17,469 nt of DNA from Alphaproteobacteria bacterium. Its GTDB lineage: Bacteria > Pseudomonadota > Alphaproteobacteria > JABAAW01. The notes beneath the pieces are model-generated. The model did no database searches, was not told the DNA's origin, and worked only from the letters and a program-made list of their open reading frames with translations. Shown here piece by piece: positions 1 to 8,205 of the stretch (its first letter is position 1; each line of letters opens with the position of its first letter). The DNA is taken from positions 3,145-20,613 of the forward strand of contig JABAAA010000006.1 of the NCBI GenBank assembly GCA_014239005.1, written 5' to 3'. The position numbers and the translations under genes are program-made.

Positions 1-1700
1 CGCAAGAACTCGCCTCGTGGCGCGGCGCTGCCGATTGTTGCGCCGTCAAAAAGCGCTACCATGATACGATCCTGCACAACGCAGCTCTGTCGGAGCAAGG
101 TGCTGCGGGGGACGCGCAGGCGCGAAGGCTGTTGGACATCTTTGAAGACTTGCGGTTGGAACACTTGGGAGGACAAGCGCGCGACGGGGTGAGACGCAAC
201 ATGGGCGCACGTTTCCTCACGCTTTTTGCCGCCAGCGAACACCAGCTCAACGAAGAGCCCTTTTCGCAAGAAGGATTTTCTCACGCCCACTTTGCCGCGG
301 CATTACGGTTGTTGTTGCGCAAGCAGGCGGGATTGGCAGTGCCACACACGCCTGCTGCGGTTACATTGCTGGAAACATGGCGCGAACGATTGCAAGCGCC
401 GCTCGCCGAGTTTTTGAAAAACGCTCCTTTCACGCAACAAAAAATCTACGCCGAGCGCGCAAGCGGGTGCATCGAAAGGCTGCTGGCAGTGGTGCGGACG
501 ACGCCAGAAGGCGAGCGAGAAGACGACGAGCGCACAGAGGCGGAAGAGGAGGACGAGACGGAAAATTCCGAACAGAAGGACTCGCAACAAAACGCGCCTC
601 CCGAAGAGAGCGAGCAAGAGCAAATCCCCCAAGACGAAGACGATACGGAAGACATGCTGGGATTGTTCGGCTTGTCGCAAGCGAGCGAGGAGACGGCGGA
701 GCAGACGAACCGCCCGCACGACCCCTCCCTTTCCTCCGACGAAGACTTCGGCTACCGCGTTTTTACCACCGCCTTCGATGTTTGCCAGCACGCGCACGAG
801 GTTGCCGAAAGCGAAGAAGAAACGCAACACCTGCGACGTTCGTTGGACGAAAGCCTTCGTCCCGTTCAAGCTTCGGCGGCGCGCTTTGCCAATCGTCTTC
901 AACGCAAGCTTTTTGCGCGCCAACGCAGGCGCTGGCAGTTCGATTGCGAAGAAGGAATTTTGGATACGGCGCGGCTGACGCGCGTCGTCGTCGAACCCAA
1001 CGCACCGCTCGCCTTCAAGCGCGAGAGCGAAAGCGACTTCAAGGATACGGTCGTCGCACTGCTGTTGGACAACTCCGGCTCGATGCGCGGCAGACCCGTC
1101 ATGCTGGCTGCCATGAGCGCCGACATCTTGGCTCGCACGCTGGAACGTTGCGGCGTCAAGTGCGAGGTCTTAGGCTTCACGACCAAAGAATGGAAGGGAG
1201 GACAGGCGCGACAACGATGGCAGGCTGACGGCAAACCGAGGCAGCCGGGCAGGTTGAACGACCTGCGCTACATCATCTACAAGGATGCCGACGAATCCTA
1301 TCGACGCACGAAACGCCTGTTCGCACTCATGCTGAAAGAGGGCTTGCTCAAAGAAAACATCGACGGCGAAGCGCTGCTGTGGGCAGAGCAGCGACTCGTC
1401 CGCCGTCCCGAACAGCGCAAAATCCTTATGGTCATCTCCGACGGTGCGCCCGTCGACGATTCGACCCTGTCGGTCAACCCCTCGCACTATTTGGAAAGCC
1501 ACCTCAAGGCGGTCATCCAGCGCGTCGAAGAACGAGGACAGATCGAACTCTCCGCGATCGGAATCGGACACGATGTCACCCGATACTACCACCGCGCCAT
1601 CACCCTCAGCGACGCAGAAGACCTTGCCGAAGCCATGACCGTCGAACTGGGAAAACTCTTCGAACGCGACAAGGACAACCGACGCACGCAACAAGCATGA
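1..1700 (+). CDS. cobT: Cobaltochelatase subunit CobT (5'-truncated by window edge)
   Basis: The reading frame is open from the first base (codons begin at nt 3), so the true start lies outside the window; 565 residues are visible. CobT partners CobS and CobN in the ATP-dependent insertion of cobalt into hydrogenobyrinic acid a,c-diamide in the aerobic cobalamin pathway. The visible part has an N-terminal helical region, a strongly acidic low-complexity linker (about nt 500-660, Glu/Asp runs) and a C-terminal von Willebrand A domain. The VWA domain has the metal-site motif DNSGSM at nt 1068-1085 and a later [12 protein letters not shown] stretch typical of CobT. An in-frame TTG at nt 132 would only be an artificial start, because CobT-like sequence (RYHDTILH) lies upstream of it. 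The stop overlaps the lutA start by ATGA. A cobS gene just upstream is likely from other genomes but is not seen here. Confidence 0.93.
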   Translation, partial: QELASWRGAADCCAVKKRYHDTILHNAALSEQGAAGDAQARRLLDIFEDLRLEHLGGQARDGVRRNMGARFLTLFAASEHQLNEEPFSQEGFSHAHFAAALRLLLRKQAGLAVPHTPAAVTLLETWRERLQAPLAEFLKNAPFTQQKIYAERASGCIERLLAVVRTTPEGEREDDERTEAEEEDETENSEQKDSQQNAPPEESEQEQIPQDEDDTEDMLGLFGLSQASEETAEQTNRPHDPSLSSDEDFGYRVFTTAFDVCQHAHEVAESEEETQHLRRSLDESLRPVQASAARFANRLQRKLFARQRRRWQFDCEEGILDTARLTRVVVEPNAPLAFKRESESDFKDTVVALLLDNSGSMRGRPVMLAAMSADILARTLERCGVKCEVLGFTTKEWKGGQARQRWQADGKPRQPGRLNDLRYIIYKDADESYRRTKRLFALMLKEGLLKENIDGEALLWAEQRLVRRPEQRKILMVISDGAPVDDSTLSVNPSHYLESHLKAVIQRVEERGQIELSAIGIGHDVTRYYHRAITLSDAEDLAEAMTVELGKLFERDKDNRRTQQA

Positions 1701-2509
1701 CAGAAAGAACGCCCTCGAAGGTCGCCGTGCCAATCGCCGTGCCAATCGCCGTTTTGGCGACCTGCCTTGCCGACGCCCTGCGTCCTGAAACCGTGCGGGC
1801 AACCTGCACGCTGCTCGCCCGCCTCTCCTCCAAGCGCAAGCCCCCCGCGCTGCCAAAGCGACAAACCTGTTGCGGACAAATCCTCTACAACGCAGGCGAC
1901 CGAAAAGGGGCAGCGAGCCAAGCCCTGCGCGTGATCGACCTCTTTGAACCTTTTCAAGCCGTCGTCGTGCCGTCAGGCTCGTGCGCAGGCATGTTGAAGC
2001 GTCACTATCCGCAGCTTTTGGCAGGAACGCCGCACGCGCGACGAGCCCAAGCCTTCGCGCGAAAAAGCTGGGAGCTCACAGAATTTTTGCACCTCTTTCG
2101 CCCTCGAACACAACAACCCGAAACGCAACACAAGCCCCCCGACAAAAGTCTTCCCCCCCTCACTTGGCACGACAGCTGTTCGTGCCTGCGCGAATGCAAG
2201 TCCAGCACATCTTGCGCGCGTAGCCTGCTGGCAGCGCGGGGCGTTCGTCTGCACGAAGCGAGCGAGCGAGAAGTCTGTTGCGGCTTCGGCGGCAAATTCT
2301 CGATCGCCAACAGCGCGGTGTCCACCAGCATGGCGGACGACAAGCTCGCCCGTCTGCAACAGAGCGGTGCAAAGCTGGTTGCAAGCGCCGACCTCGGCTG
2401 CCTGTTGCATCTCGCCGGACGCGCACGCAGGCGTGCCTTACCGCTCTCGTTCGTCCACATCGCAGAGCTGTTGGTCGAACAAAAGCCCCTTCCAACAATC
2501 GGCGCGTGA
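1697..2509 (+). CDS. lutA: LutA, Fe-S (cysteine-rich CCG domain) subunit of L-lactate oxidation complex
   Basis: A 270-residue protein of the LutA/YkgE family, which with LutB and LutC oxidises L-lactate to pyruvate. Two cysteine-rich (CCG) modules are visible. The first has [11 protein letters not shown] near residue 21, TCCGQ at 57-61 with Y64-N-A-G-D, and PSGSCAGM ending near 97. The second has [11 protein letters not shown], then VCCGFGG and [13 protein letters not shown]. These residues follow the family pattern closely, so the protein should be intact. The start is the ATG that overlaps the cobT stop (ATGA, nt 1697-1700), which implies translational coupling. The N-terminus carries a translated 12-nt repeat ([10 protein letters not shown], residues 10-19) just before the first conserved strand. 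lutB follows after 7 nt. Confidence 0.92.
   Translation: MTERTPSKVAVPIAVPIAVLATCLADALRPETVRATCTLLARLSSKRKPPALPKRQTCCGQILYNAGDRKGAASQALRVIDLFEPFQAVVVPSGSCAGMLKRHYPQLLAGTPHARRAQAFARKSWELTEFLHLFRPRTQQPETQHKPPDKSLPPLTWHDSCSCLRECKSSTSCARSLLAARGVRLHEASEREVCCGFGGKFSIANSAVSTSMADDKLARLQQSGAKLVASADLGCLLHLAGRARRRALPLSFVHIAELLVEQKPLPTIGA
1724..1752 (+). repeat. 12-nt tandem repeat in the lutA 5' end
   Basis: The unit GCCGTGCCAATC occurs 2.4 times, perfectly, and is translated as [10 protein letters not shown] (lutA residues 10-19). The length is a multiple of three, so copy changes keep the frame. Confidence 0.85.
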
Positions 2510-2516
2510 GATCCGC

Positions 2517-3974
2517 GTGACAAGCGTGTCCTCTGGCAAAAGTTTTCACGACGATGCTGCCGCGGCATTGCAAAACCCCTCGTTGCAAGCCGCCCTCGAC
2601 AAGGCGGGCGCGGGGTTCTTGGCGACGCGCAGCCGCGCCTTCGCTTCTATCGAGAACGCGCAAGCCTTGTGCGAAGCAGCAGAGCGGGTACGCACGCGTG
2701 CCGTCCATGACATGGCGGACTTGTTGCTGTTGTTCGAACAAAGGGCGCGTGCGCAAGGCGTGAGCGTCCATTGGGCGGAAACGGCAGAGCAAGCGCGCAG
2801 CATCGTGTTGGCTCTGTGCGCGGGCAAGCGACGCATCGTCAAGGGCAAGTCGATGGCTTCCGAAGAGATCGAGCTCAACGAAGCCTTGTTGCAAGCAGGC
2901 GCCGAGGTCGTCGAGACCGACTTGGGCGAGTACATCGTGCAGCTTGCCGAGGAGATTCCCAGCCACATCATCGCGCCCGCCGTCCACAAGACGCGCGCGC
3001 AGATCGACGCGCTGTTTCGCCACCACCACGGCGGGAGGAAGACTCCTGAAGGTCGCGTGCGTTCGAGTCAGACGTTGGTGGAAGAGGCACGGCGCATCAT
3101 TCGCAAAAAGTTCTTGCGTGCCGAGGTCGGCATCACCGGCACCAACATGCTGATCGCCGAACGCGGCGCAGCCTTGCTGCTGACGAACGAGGGCAACGGC
3201 GACCTGAGCGCGATCATGGCGGAACGACACATCGTGTTGGCGGGAATCGAACGCATCGTCGCCAGCGAAAAGGACGCGGCTGCCGTCTTGCGCGTGCTCG
3301 CCCGCAGCGCGACCGGACAGAGCTTGGGAACATACGTCAGCCTCTACGGAGGAACAGGGAGAGGAACAGACGGAACGGAAAAGCCGCGCAAGGACATGCA
3401 TGTGGTGCTGTTGGACAACGGACGCAGCGCCATGCACGGAGGTCCTTGGCACGACATGCTGCGCTGCATCCGCTGCGGCGCCTGTTTGAACCATTGTCCT
3501 GTCTACACCTCGGTGGGCGGACACGCCTACGGATGGGTCTACAGCGGTCCGATGGGAAAAGTTCTCTCGCCCTTGCTGGCAGAAGCGGGAACGGACGCGC
3601 GTTTGAAGCGCAGGGTCGCAGCGCTGCCGCACGCCTCGTCTTTTTGCGGGCGTTGCGTCGAGGTGTGTCCGGTCGGCATTCCGCTCACCTCCTTGATGCG
3701 AAAACTCCGCAACCGCCATTTCGAACGTCCGCAAGGCATCAAGGGATGGAAAACAAGACTCGGCTGTCTGGGCGTGCGGCTGTTGTTTGCCCACCCTCGT
3801 CTCTATCGAAGCTTGCTCGCGCTCGCCTTGCGCCTGTTAAAATTGGCAGCGCGAGGGAAAGGACATGTGGGGCGTGTCGCTTGGCTGCCGGGAATCGGCG
3901 GCTGGACGAAGACGCGCGATCTTCCCGTCAACCGAAGCGCGCGCGCGGCGATCACGCTTCTCGACGACGTTTGA
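2517..3974 (+). CDS. lutB: LutB, iron-sulfur LUD-domain subunit of L-lactate oxidation complex
   Basis: A 485-residue LutB/YkgF protein: an N-terminal LUD (lactate utilisation) domain followed by a bacterial ferredoxin-type domain. The LUD part includes KGKSMASEEIELN and the ITGTNMLIAERGAALLLTNEGN region. Two four-cysteine clusters are visible, CIRCGACLNHCP (C317, C320, C323, C327) and CGRCVEVCP (C377, C380, C384), each with a proline after the last cysteine. This fits electron transfer out of the lactate-oxidising complex. I chose the GTG at 2517, 7 nt after the lutA stop, because it gives the usual length; a GTG at 2526 is an alternative and no strong Shine-Dalgarno site supports either. 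A Gly/Thr-rich loop around nt 3346-3380 looks locally duplicated. lutC follows after 13 nt. Confidence 0.92.
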   Translation: MTSVSSGKSFHDDAAAALQNPSLQAALDKAGAGFLATRSRAFASIENAQALCEAAERVRTRAVHDMADLLLLFEQRARAQGVSVHWAETAEQARSIVLALCAGKRRIVKGKSMASEEIELNEALLQAGAEVVETDLGEYIVQLAEEIPSHIIAPAVHKTRAQIDALFRHHHGGRKTPEGRVRSSQTLVEEARRIIRKKFLRAEVGITGTNMLIAERGAALLLTNEGNGDLSAIMAERHIVLAGIERIVASEKDAAAVLRVLARSATGQSLGTYVSLYGGTGRGTDGTEKPRKDMHVVLLDNGRSAMHGGPWHDMLRCIRCGACLNHCPVYTSVGGHAYGWVYSGPMGKVLSPLLAEAGTDARLKRRVAALPHASSFCGRCVEVCPVGIPLTSLMRKLRNRHFERPQGIKGWKTRLGCLGVRLLFAHPRLYRSLLALALRLLKLAARGKGHVGRVAWLPGIGGWTKTRDLPVNRSARAAITLLDDV

Positions 3975-3987
3975 GCGTTTTAAGAAC

Positions 3988-4740
3988 ATGGCGATCTCAT
4001 CTGAGTCGGATACGCGACAAAACGCCGAATCGCGGGCGCGCATCGTTGCGCGCCTGCGGGAGACAAAAAAAGCGAAAGGAAAAGCGCACACTCTATCTGT
4101 GTTGTCCCAACCCGTGCTACCGAAGTTTGTCGAGCGAGAGCAAGGCAAGACAGAAGCTTTTGTCGCGCGAGCAGAAGCTCTTTCCTGTCGCTTCTTGACG
4201 GAAGGCAAAACGGAGAAAAAAACTGTCGCCAAAGTCATTGCCAAGTCATCCGTTAGCAAGGTGTTGCGAGATTTTCTCGCGACGCGACGCGGCAAGAAGG
4301 CTCTGCCTCTTTTGCTGTTCGACGTTTTGGAAAAATCTTATTGGCAGCGGCTCGGCATACTGAAAAACGTCGAGGGTTGCTGCCGTCCGACCGAAGTCAG
4401 CGAGGAGGTGGAGGGGGGAGACTTTGAAGCCACGCCGTTTCCTGCCTTTTCGTTGCAGCGCGCGGTTTGCGCGATTGCCGAAACGGGAACGTTGGTTTTT
4501 GCGAACAGGACGCGTGCGCAGGCGCTTTTGACCTTTTTGCCGACGGTGCATATCGTGTTGTTGGCAGAGCGTGACATTGTCGGTTCGTTGGAACAAGCTT
4601 TCGTGCGCGTGCCGTCTTCGGCTGCTGGGCTTTGGGCGTGCCATCTTGTGAGCGGTCCTTCGCGCACGGCGGACATCGAGCAGAAGTTGCATATGGGCGC
4701 GCATGGTCCGAAGGAACTTGTCGTCCTTCTCCATCGCTGA
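3988..4740 (+). CDS. lutC: LutC, LUD-domain subunit of L-lactate oxidation complex
   Basis: A 250-residue protein of the LutC/YkgG type, the third part of the LutABC lactate-to-pyruvate system. The C-terminal half has the family signatures: AIAETGTLVF (about residues 158-167), HIVLLAERDIV, and a final SGPSRTADIEQKLHMGAHGPKELVV block. The N-terminal 90 residues are basic and poorly conserved, as is common in the family. The ATG at 3988 starts 13 nt after lutB; the reading frame extends further upstream, but only into lutB. The gene order lutA-lutB-lutC is the classic one. No lutR-like regulator or lactate permease lies in the window. The stop is 19 nt before the start of an unrelated methyltransferase gene. 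Confidence 0.9.
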   Translation: MAISSESDTRQNAESRARIVARLRETKKAKGKAHTLSVLSQPVLPKFVEREQGKTEAFVARAEALSCRFLTEGKTEKKTVAKVIAKSSVSKVLRDFLATRRGKKALPLLLFDVLEKSYWQRLGILKNVEGCCRPTEVSEEVEGGDFEATPFPAFSLQRAVCAIAETGTLVFANRTRAQALLTFLPTVHIVLLAERDIVGSLEQAFVRVPSSAAGLWACHLVSGPSRTADIEQKLHMGAHGPKELVVLLHR

Positions 4741-4759
4741 CGACCCCCAAAGGATCGGC

Positions 4760-5542
4760 ATGAAGAAAACGCTGCGGCACTTTTCGACACAATGGTTGTT
4801 CGCCTTGGTTGTTCGCCTTGCGAGGCTGTTGCGACGCAAATCGCGGGTCGATGTTGTGGCTGCGTTGCATCGTTCTGCTATGAGCACTGTTCGCAAAAAA
4901 AATCTCTACATCGTCTTGTGGGAGCGAGCAGCGAAAGAATCGGCGGATTTTGTCGAACAACATATCGACGATGCTCTTTTGTTTTGGAACAGAAGTGTTC
5001 TTTGGAAATACACTGTTCGGAAAATCGAAGAACAAACGCTAGAAGGCGTTTGTCTGGAGTTTGGCGTCTTCAATGGAAAGTCGGTCAATTACTTTGCCAA
5101 ACACTTGCAAGGATTGAACTTTGTCGGGTTCGATTCCTTTGAAGGATTGGCGGAAGACTGGAAGGGCTGCTTTCGATGGAAAGGAGATTTCAACCTCAAG
5201 GGGCATCTTCCTGCGGTTCGTAGCAATGTTACGCTTGTAAAAGGATGGTTTGAGCAAACCTTGCCTGACTATTGTAAAAAGCATCTAGGAAAGAATTCGG
5301 TGAGATTTGTTCATATCGACAGCGATACCTACAATTCTTCTGCGATCATTTTAAAGCACCTCGCCAAGTGTTTTCGCCCTGGTTTGTTGCTATTGTTCGA
5401 CGAGTTTGTCGGGTATCCTAACTGGAAGAATGGAGAGTTTCGAGCGTGGCAAGAAGCTTGTGAAAAGCATCGTATCAAATTTCGCTATTTGGGCTTTTCT
5501 CCCGAACAAGCGTTAATTGAGTTGATTGAGATTGCCCGTTGA
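4760..5542 (+). CDS. TylF/MycF-like class I SAM-dependent methyltransferase
   Basis: A 260-residue protein resembling the macrocin O-methyltransferase (TylF/MycF) group of Rossmann-fold methyltransferases. SAM-binding motif I is LEFGVFNGKS (residues 99-108), followed by VGFDSFEGLAEDW; further on are FVHIDSDTYNSSAIIL and LLLFDEFVGYPNW, where the Asp/Glu cluster resembles the Mg2+ site of TylF/MycF enzymes. Residues 12-27 form a hydrophobic then basic segment (LFALVVRLARLLRRK) that may be an amphipathic or membrane-associated helix. The ATG at 4760 is preceded by AAAGGA at 4749-4754, a good ribosome site; an upstream in-frame start at 4703 lies inside lutC. The coding sequence is visibly more AT-rich than its neighbours, which suggests separate acquisition. 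The substrate is unknown; sugar, glycan or secondary metabolite are possible. Confidence 0.82.
   Translation: MKKTLRHFSTQWLFALVVRLARLLRRKSRVDVVAALHRSAMSTVRKKNLYIVLWERAAKESADFVEQHIDDALLFWNRSVLWKYTVRKIEEQTLEGVCLEFGVFNGKSVNYFAKHLQGLNFVGFDSFEGLAEDWKGCFRWKGDFNLKGHLPAVRSNVTLVKGWFEQTLPDYCKKHLGKNSVRFVHIDSDTYNSSAIILKHLAKCFRPGLLLLFDEFVGYPNWKNGEFRAWQEACEKHRIKFRYLGFSPEQALIELIEIAR
4794..4819 (+). repeat. 13-nt tandem duplication in methyltransferase 5' end
   Basis: GGTTGTTCGCCTT occurs twice without a gap (4794-4806, 4807-4819). It lies about 35 nt into the gene. Because 13 is not a multiple of three, losing one copy would shift the frame. Confidence 0.9.
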
Positions 5543-5590
5543 CAGCGAGGGCTCTGTTGCAACAAGACCGACACTTTCAGGAGAGCTGCG

Positions 5591-6418
5591 ATGAACGAAT
5601 CTGCTTTTTCTTTAAAGGGTCGCGTTGCGTTGGTGACGGGCTCTGATCGGGGGATCGGCGCTTGCATCGCGGAGCGGCTTGCGGCGCGGGGTTGCGACCT
5701 GATGTTGCACGCGTGGTTGAGCGAACAAGAGAAAGCTTCGGGTGCGGAGGCGGCGGTCGTCGAACAGCGCAAAAACCTTGAGGCGACCTTTGGCGTTCGC
5801 ACGGCTTTCGCCGACATCGACTTGTGCACGGGAGAGGCTGCCCTCAAAGAGCTTTTTTCGATCGCCGAGAGCGAGTTGCATTCGCCTTCTGTTTTGGTTA
5901 ACAACGCGGGTTTTCAGCATGTTGCGCCGATCGAAGATTTTTCGGCGGAGGTGTGGGAGCGCATGCTGGCGTTGCATACTTCTGCGCCTTTTTATGCGAT
6001 CAAGCGTGCCTTGCCGGCGATGCGACGCGCGGGGTTCGGGCGCATTGTCAACATTGTGTCGGTGCAGGGGTTGGTAGGCAGCATTCACAAGGCGGGGTAT
6101 GTGACGAGCAAGCATGGGTTGACGGGCTTGACGAAGGTGGTGGCGTTGGAGACGGCGGAGGAAGACATCACTTGCAATGCCATTTGTCCGGGTTATGCCG
6201 ACACGGAGTTGGCGCGCAAGCAAGTACGCGAGCGGGCAGAGAGGGGGGGGATTTCTCAAGGACAGGCAAAGCATGATTTGCTGTTTGAGAAGCAGCCCTC
6301 GTTGGCCTTTGTTCCGATCGAGGATATTGCAGAGATGGTGTGTTATTTGTGTTCGGCGCACGCAAGGCATGTGACGGGGGCGAGCTTGTCGATCGACGGG
6401 GGTTGGTTTGCGAGGTAA
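5591..6418 (+). CDS. bdhA: 3-hydroxybutyrate dehydrogenase (short-chain dehydrogenase/reductase)
   Basis: A 275-residue SDR with the cofactor motif TGSDRGIG (residues 16-23), NNAG near 105-108, catalytic S157, and Y170-x3-K174. Several positions match the substrate pocket known for Pseudomonas fragi D-3-hydroxybutyrate dehydrogenase when aligned from the catalytic serine: Q109 (in NAGFQHVAPIEDF), K167, Q211 and a C-terminal tryptophan (DGGW). CNAICPGY and the LLFEKQPS segment are also typical of this enzyme rather than of FabG. It would interconvert 3-hydroxybutyrate and acetoacetate with NAD, in polyhydroxybutyrate or ketone-body use. Two pocket residues differ: Q159 where histidine is usual, and Y202 where tryptophan is usual. 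AGGAG at 5579-5583 supports the ATG. A 14-nt direct duplication spans the stop codon. It converges on cobW. Confidence 0.85.
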   Translation: MNESAFSLKGRVALVTGSDRGIGACIAERLAARGCDLMLHAWLSEQEKASGAEAAVVEQRKNLEATFGVRTAFADIDLCTGEAALKELFSIAESELHSPSVLVNNAGFQHVAPIEDFSAEVWERMLALHTSAPFYAIKRALPAMRRAGFGRIVNIVSVQGLVGSIHKAGYVTSKHGLTGLTKVVALETAEEDITCNAICPGYADTELARKQVRERAERGGISQGQAKHDLLFEKQPSLAFVPIEDIAEMVCYLCSAHARHVTGASLSIDGGWFAR

Positions 6419-6430
6419 AATTTGCGAGGT
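6407..6430 (+). repeat. 14-nt tandem duplication spanning the dehydrogenase stop codon
   Basis: TTTGCGAGGTAAAA (6407-6420) is followed directly by TTTGCGAGGT (6421-6430). The unit contains the TAA stop at 6416-6418. Confidence 0.85.
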
Positions 6431-6442
6431 GAGATAGGCGCT

Positions 6443-7558
6443 TCAATCGATCTCCAAAGTCTTCTTGAGCTCTTCGTGAAACGACGTTTCGTCTTTTCTT
6501 TGTCCGTCTTTTCTTTGTCCGCACTCCCTCTGCACGATTGCCACCAACGTGCTGCTCCGCTTCTCCCCCTCCGCAAACAGCCGATCAAACCTCCGCACGA
6601 CCCGCACCCCCACCCCCTGAACGCACTCGCGCATCGGCACACCCGCATGCGCCAAAAAGCCCTTCACGCGCAACAACCCATGCTCCACGATCGCCCGCGC
6701 CAAGCACTCATGGAAACGCCGCGGATTTTGCAACTCCCCGAAAGTCAGCGTGACCGTCAGAAAATCGTCATGCTCATGATCCTCATCCCCGTCGTGATGC
6801 GAAGGACGCGAATCAAGGTCATGCTCCGCTCGTGCCTGCAACCCCAACAACACGCTGTTCGGCACCGGTCGCTCTAAGCTGGAAGGCACAACACGCACCC
6901 CCGCACGAAGCCAGGGCTGCAAACGCGCCTCTGCACGACGATAGTCCTCGGCAGAAAGCAAGTCGCGCTTCGTCAACACCACCAAATCGGCGCACGCGAT
7001 CTGCTCTTCAAACAGCTCCTCGACAGGACTCTCATGCGCCAACGCCTCGTCCGCCGCGCGCTGCAAAGCCAACGCTTGCGGATCGCCCACAACACCCCCC
7101 TCCGCCAGCGCAACCCCGTCGGCAAGCGCGATCACGCCATCGACCGTGACGCGATTCTCCACCGCAGGCCAAGCGAAAGCCTTCACCAAGGGCTTCGGTA
7201 ACGCCAAGCCCGAAGTCTCCACCACGATATGCGTCGGAAGAGGGTCTCGACGCAAAATCTCCTCCATCGCAGGAAGAAAGTCGTCCGCGACCGTGCAACA
7301 AATACAGCCGTTCGCAAGCTCGATGATCGAACCCCTCGCGCAGCCCTTAAGGTCTCCCTCGCCGATACCGCATCCTTGCAAGATGTCACGGTCGATGCCG
7401 CAAGCGCCGAACTCGTTGATCAACAAGGCAAAGCGCAGCTCGGACGGGGAGCGCTCCGCCTGCTTCAACATGTTTTCGACAAGCGAAGTCTTGCCCGCGC
7501 CCAAAAAGCCCGTGACAATCGTCGCTGCGATCTTTTCGCGGCTCGTAGCGCCTATCAT
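6443..7558 (-). CDS. cobW: CobW, metal-binding GTPase of cobalamin biosynthesis
   Basis: A 371-residue G3E-family GTPase of the CobW group. Visible motifs are the Walker A GFLGAGKT (17-24), NEFG (48-51), the metal-binding CICC (85-88, in ELANGCICC), ETSGLALPKPLV, and a TKRD guanine-specificity motif. A histidine/acid-rich loop (HHDGDEDHEHDD, residues 254-265) follows, and the C-terminal CobW_C domain ends the protein. CobW proteins are thought to handle cobalt (or zinc) for the corrin pathway. The neighbours fit: it overlaps cobU by ATGA and is the last gene of the phosphatase-cobU-cobW unit. Near the C-terminus a perfect 15-nt tandem duplication encodes two copies of GQRKD. The stop lies 24 nt from the end of the convergent dehydrogenase gene, with no clear terminator between. 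Confidence 0.92.
   Translation of the reverse strand: MIGATSREKIAATIVTGFLGAGKTSLVENMLKQAERSPSELRFALLINEFGACGIDRDILQGCGIGEGDLKGCARGSIIELANGCICCTVADDFLPAMEEILRRDPLPTHIVVETSGLALPKPLVKAFAWPAVENRVTVDGVIALADGVALAEGGVVGDPQALALQRAADEALAHESPVEELFEEQIACADLVVLTKRDLLSAEDYRRAEARLQPWLRAGVRVVPSSLERPVPNSVLLGLQARAEHDLDSRPSHHDGDEDHEHDDFLTVTLTFGELQNPRRFHECLARAIVEHGLLRVKGFLAHAGVPMRECVQGVGVRVVRRFDRLFAEGEKRSSTLVAIVQRECGQRKDGQRKDETSFHEELKKTLEID
6491..6520 (-). repeat. 15-nt tandem duplication in the cobW 3' end
   Basis: Two perfect copies of a 15-nt unit (+ strand GTCTTTTCTTTGTCC, 6491-6505 and 6506-6520) encode GQRKD twice near the CobW C-terminus. Frame is preserved. Confidence 0.9.
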
Positions 7559-8199
7559 GGCTTCGATCCCTTAACGAGCATCGGCACGCCCGCCACCACC
7601 AGCGCCAAGGTCGAGACGCCCGCCGCCACACGCTGATGCAGAATTCCTGCATAACCGCGAAACACCTCGCCCATCTTCGTGTAAGGAACGACCCCCAACC
7701 CCACCTCGTTCGAAACGAACAGCACACTCTTGCCGGAACGCGTCAGGCGCAGCAGAGCCTCTTCCAACTCTTGCGTCAGACGCTCGAACAGCGGTGCTTG
7801 CTGCTCCATGCGTTCCGTCCCTTCGCAAAACAACAATGCGGACAAGAAGAGCGTGAGACAATCGACGACGATCACCTTCGCCCGCGCTTCCTCCAACGAA
7901 GGGACGAGCTTGTCAGGAGCGGGTTGCTCCAACGTTTCGAACGCTGCGCCGCGTTCCAAGCGATGTTTTTCGATACGCGTCTTCCAGCGTTTGTAGTTCT
8001 CGCTCGTCTTGTCAGAGGGCAGGGCTGCGGTCGCCAGATAGAGCGGTCGTTCTCCTGCCTGTTGGAGCGCGCGCGCCCACGCGAGCGCGCAGGCGGTCTT
8101 GCCTGAGTTCGCGCCGCCCAGCAACAATGCCGAGAAGGGACGCTGTGTCATGGTCGTGCTGCTTTTTGTCTTCTTTGTCATCCGAGTCATCCGAGTCAT
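7555..8199 (-). CDS. cobU: Bifunctional adenosylcobinamide kinase / adenosylcobinamide-phosphate guanylyltransferase
   Basis: A CobU/CobP protein (214 residues from the start given). It phosphorylates adenosylcobinamide and transfers GMP to it, activating it for lower-ligand attachment. Visible are the P-loop GGANSGKT (28-35), YLATAA, the RIEKHRLERG segment with H79 in the place of the GMP-accepting histidine, VDCLTLFLSALL, and a VSNEVGLGVVP motif typical of the family. The start is uncertain. ATG 8199 overlaps the upstream phosphatase stop (ATGA) and so fits coupling, but its first residues come from a 9-nt triplicate repeat (M-T-R-M-T-R-M-T) and are low-complexity. ATG 8151 (198 residues) would begin about 11 residues before the P-loop, as is usual. 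The stop overlaps the cobW start by ATGA. Confidence 0.9.
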   Translation of the reverse strand: MTRMTRMTKKTKSSTTMTQRPFSALLLGGANSGKTACALAWARALQQAGERPLYLATAALPSDKTSENYKRWKTRIEKHRLERGAAFETLEQPAPDKLVPSLEEARAKVIVVDCLTLFLSALLFCEGTERMEQQAPLFERLTQELEEALLRLTRSGKSVLFVSNEVGLGVVPYTKMGEVFRGYAGILHQRVAAGVSTLALVVAGVPMLVKGSKP

Positions 8200-8205
8200 C
8201 CGAGT
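8179..8205 (-). repeat. 9-nt triplicate at the phosphatase/cobU junction
   Basis: Three perfect copies of CATCCGAGT (+ strand; 8179-8187, 8188-8196, 8197-8205). Each contains an ATG on the - strand in the same frame, and the first copy also overlaps the phosphatase stop codon. Translated in cobU as M-T-R repeats. Confidence 0.92.

Noticed and set aside
303..923. Long - strand open frame opposite cobT, and similar long frames opposite lutB, fliI and the aminotransferase
   Set aside because: They mirror strongly supported genes; their translations are Arg/Cys-rich with no recognisable domain, as expected of antisense frames in GC-rich DNA.
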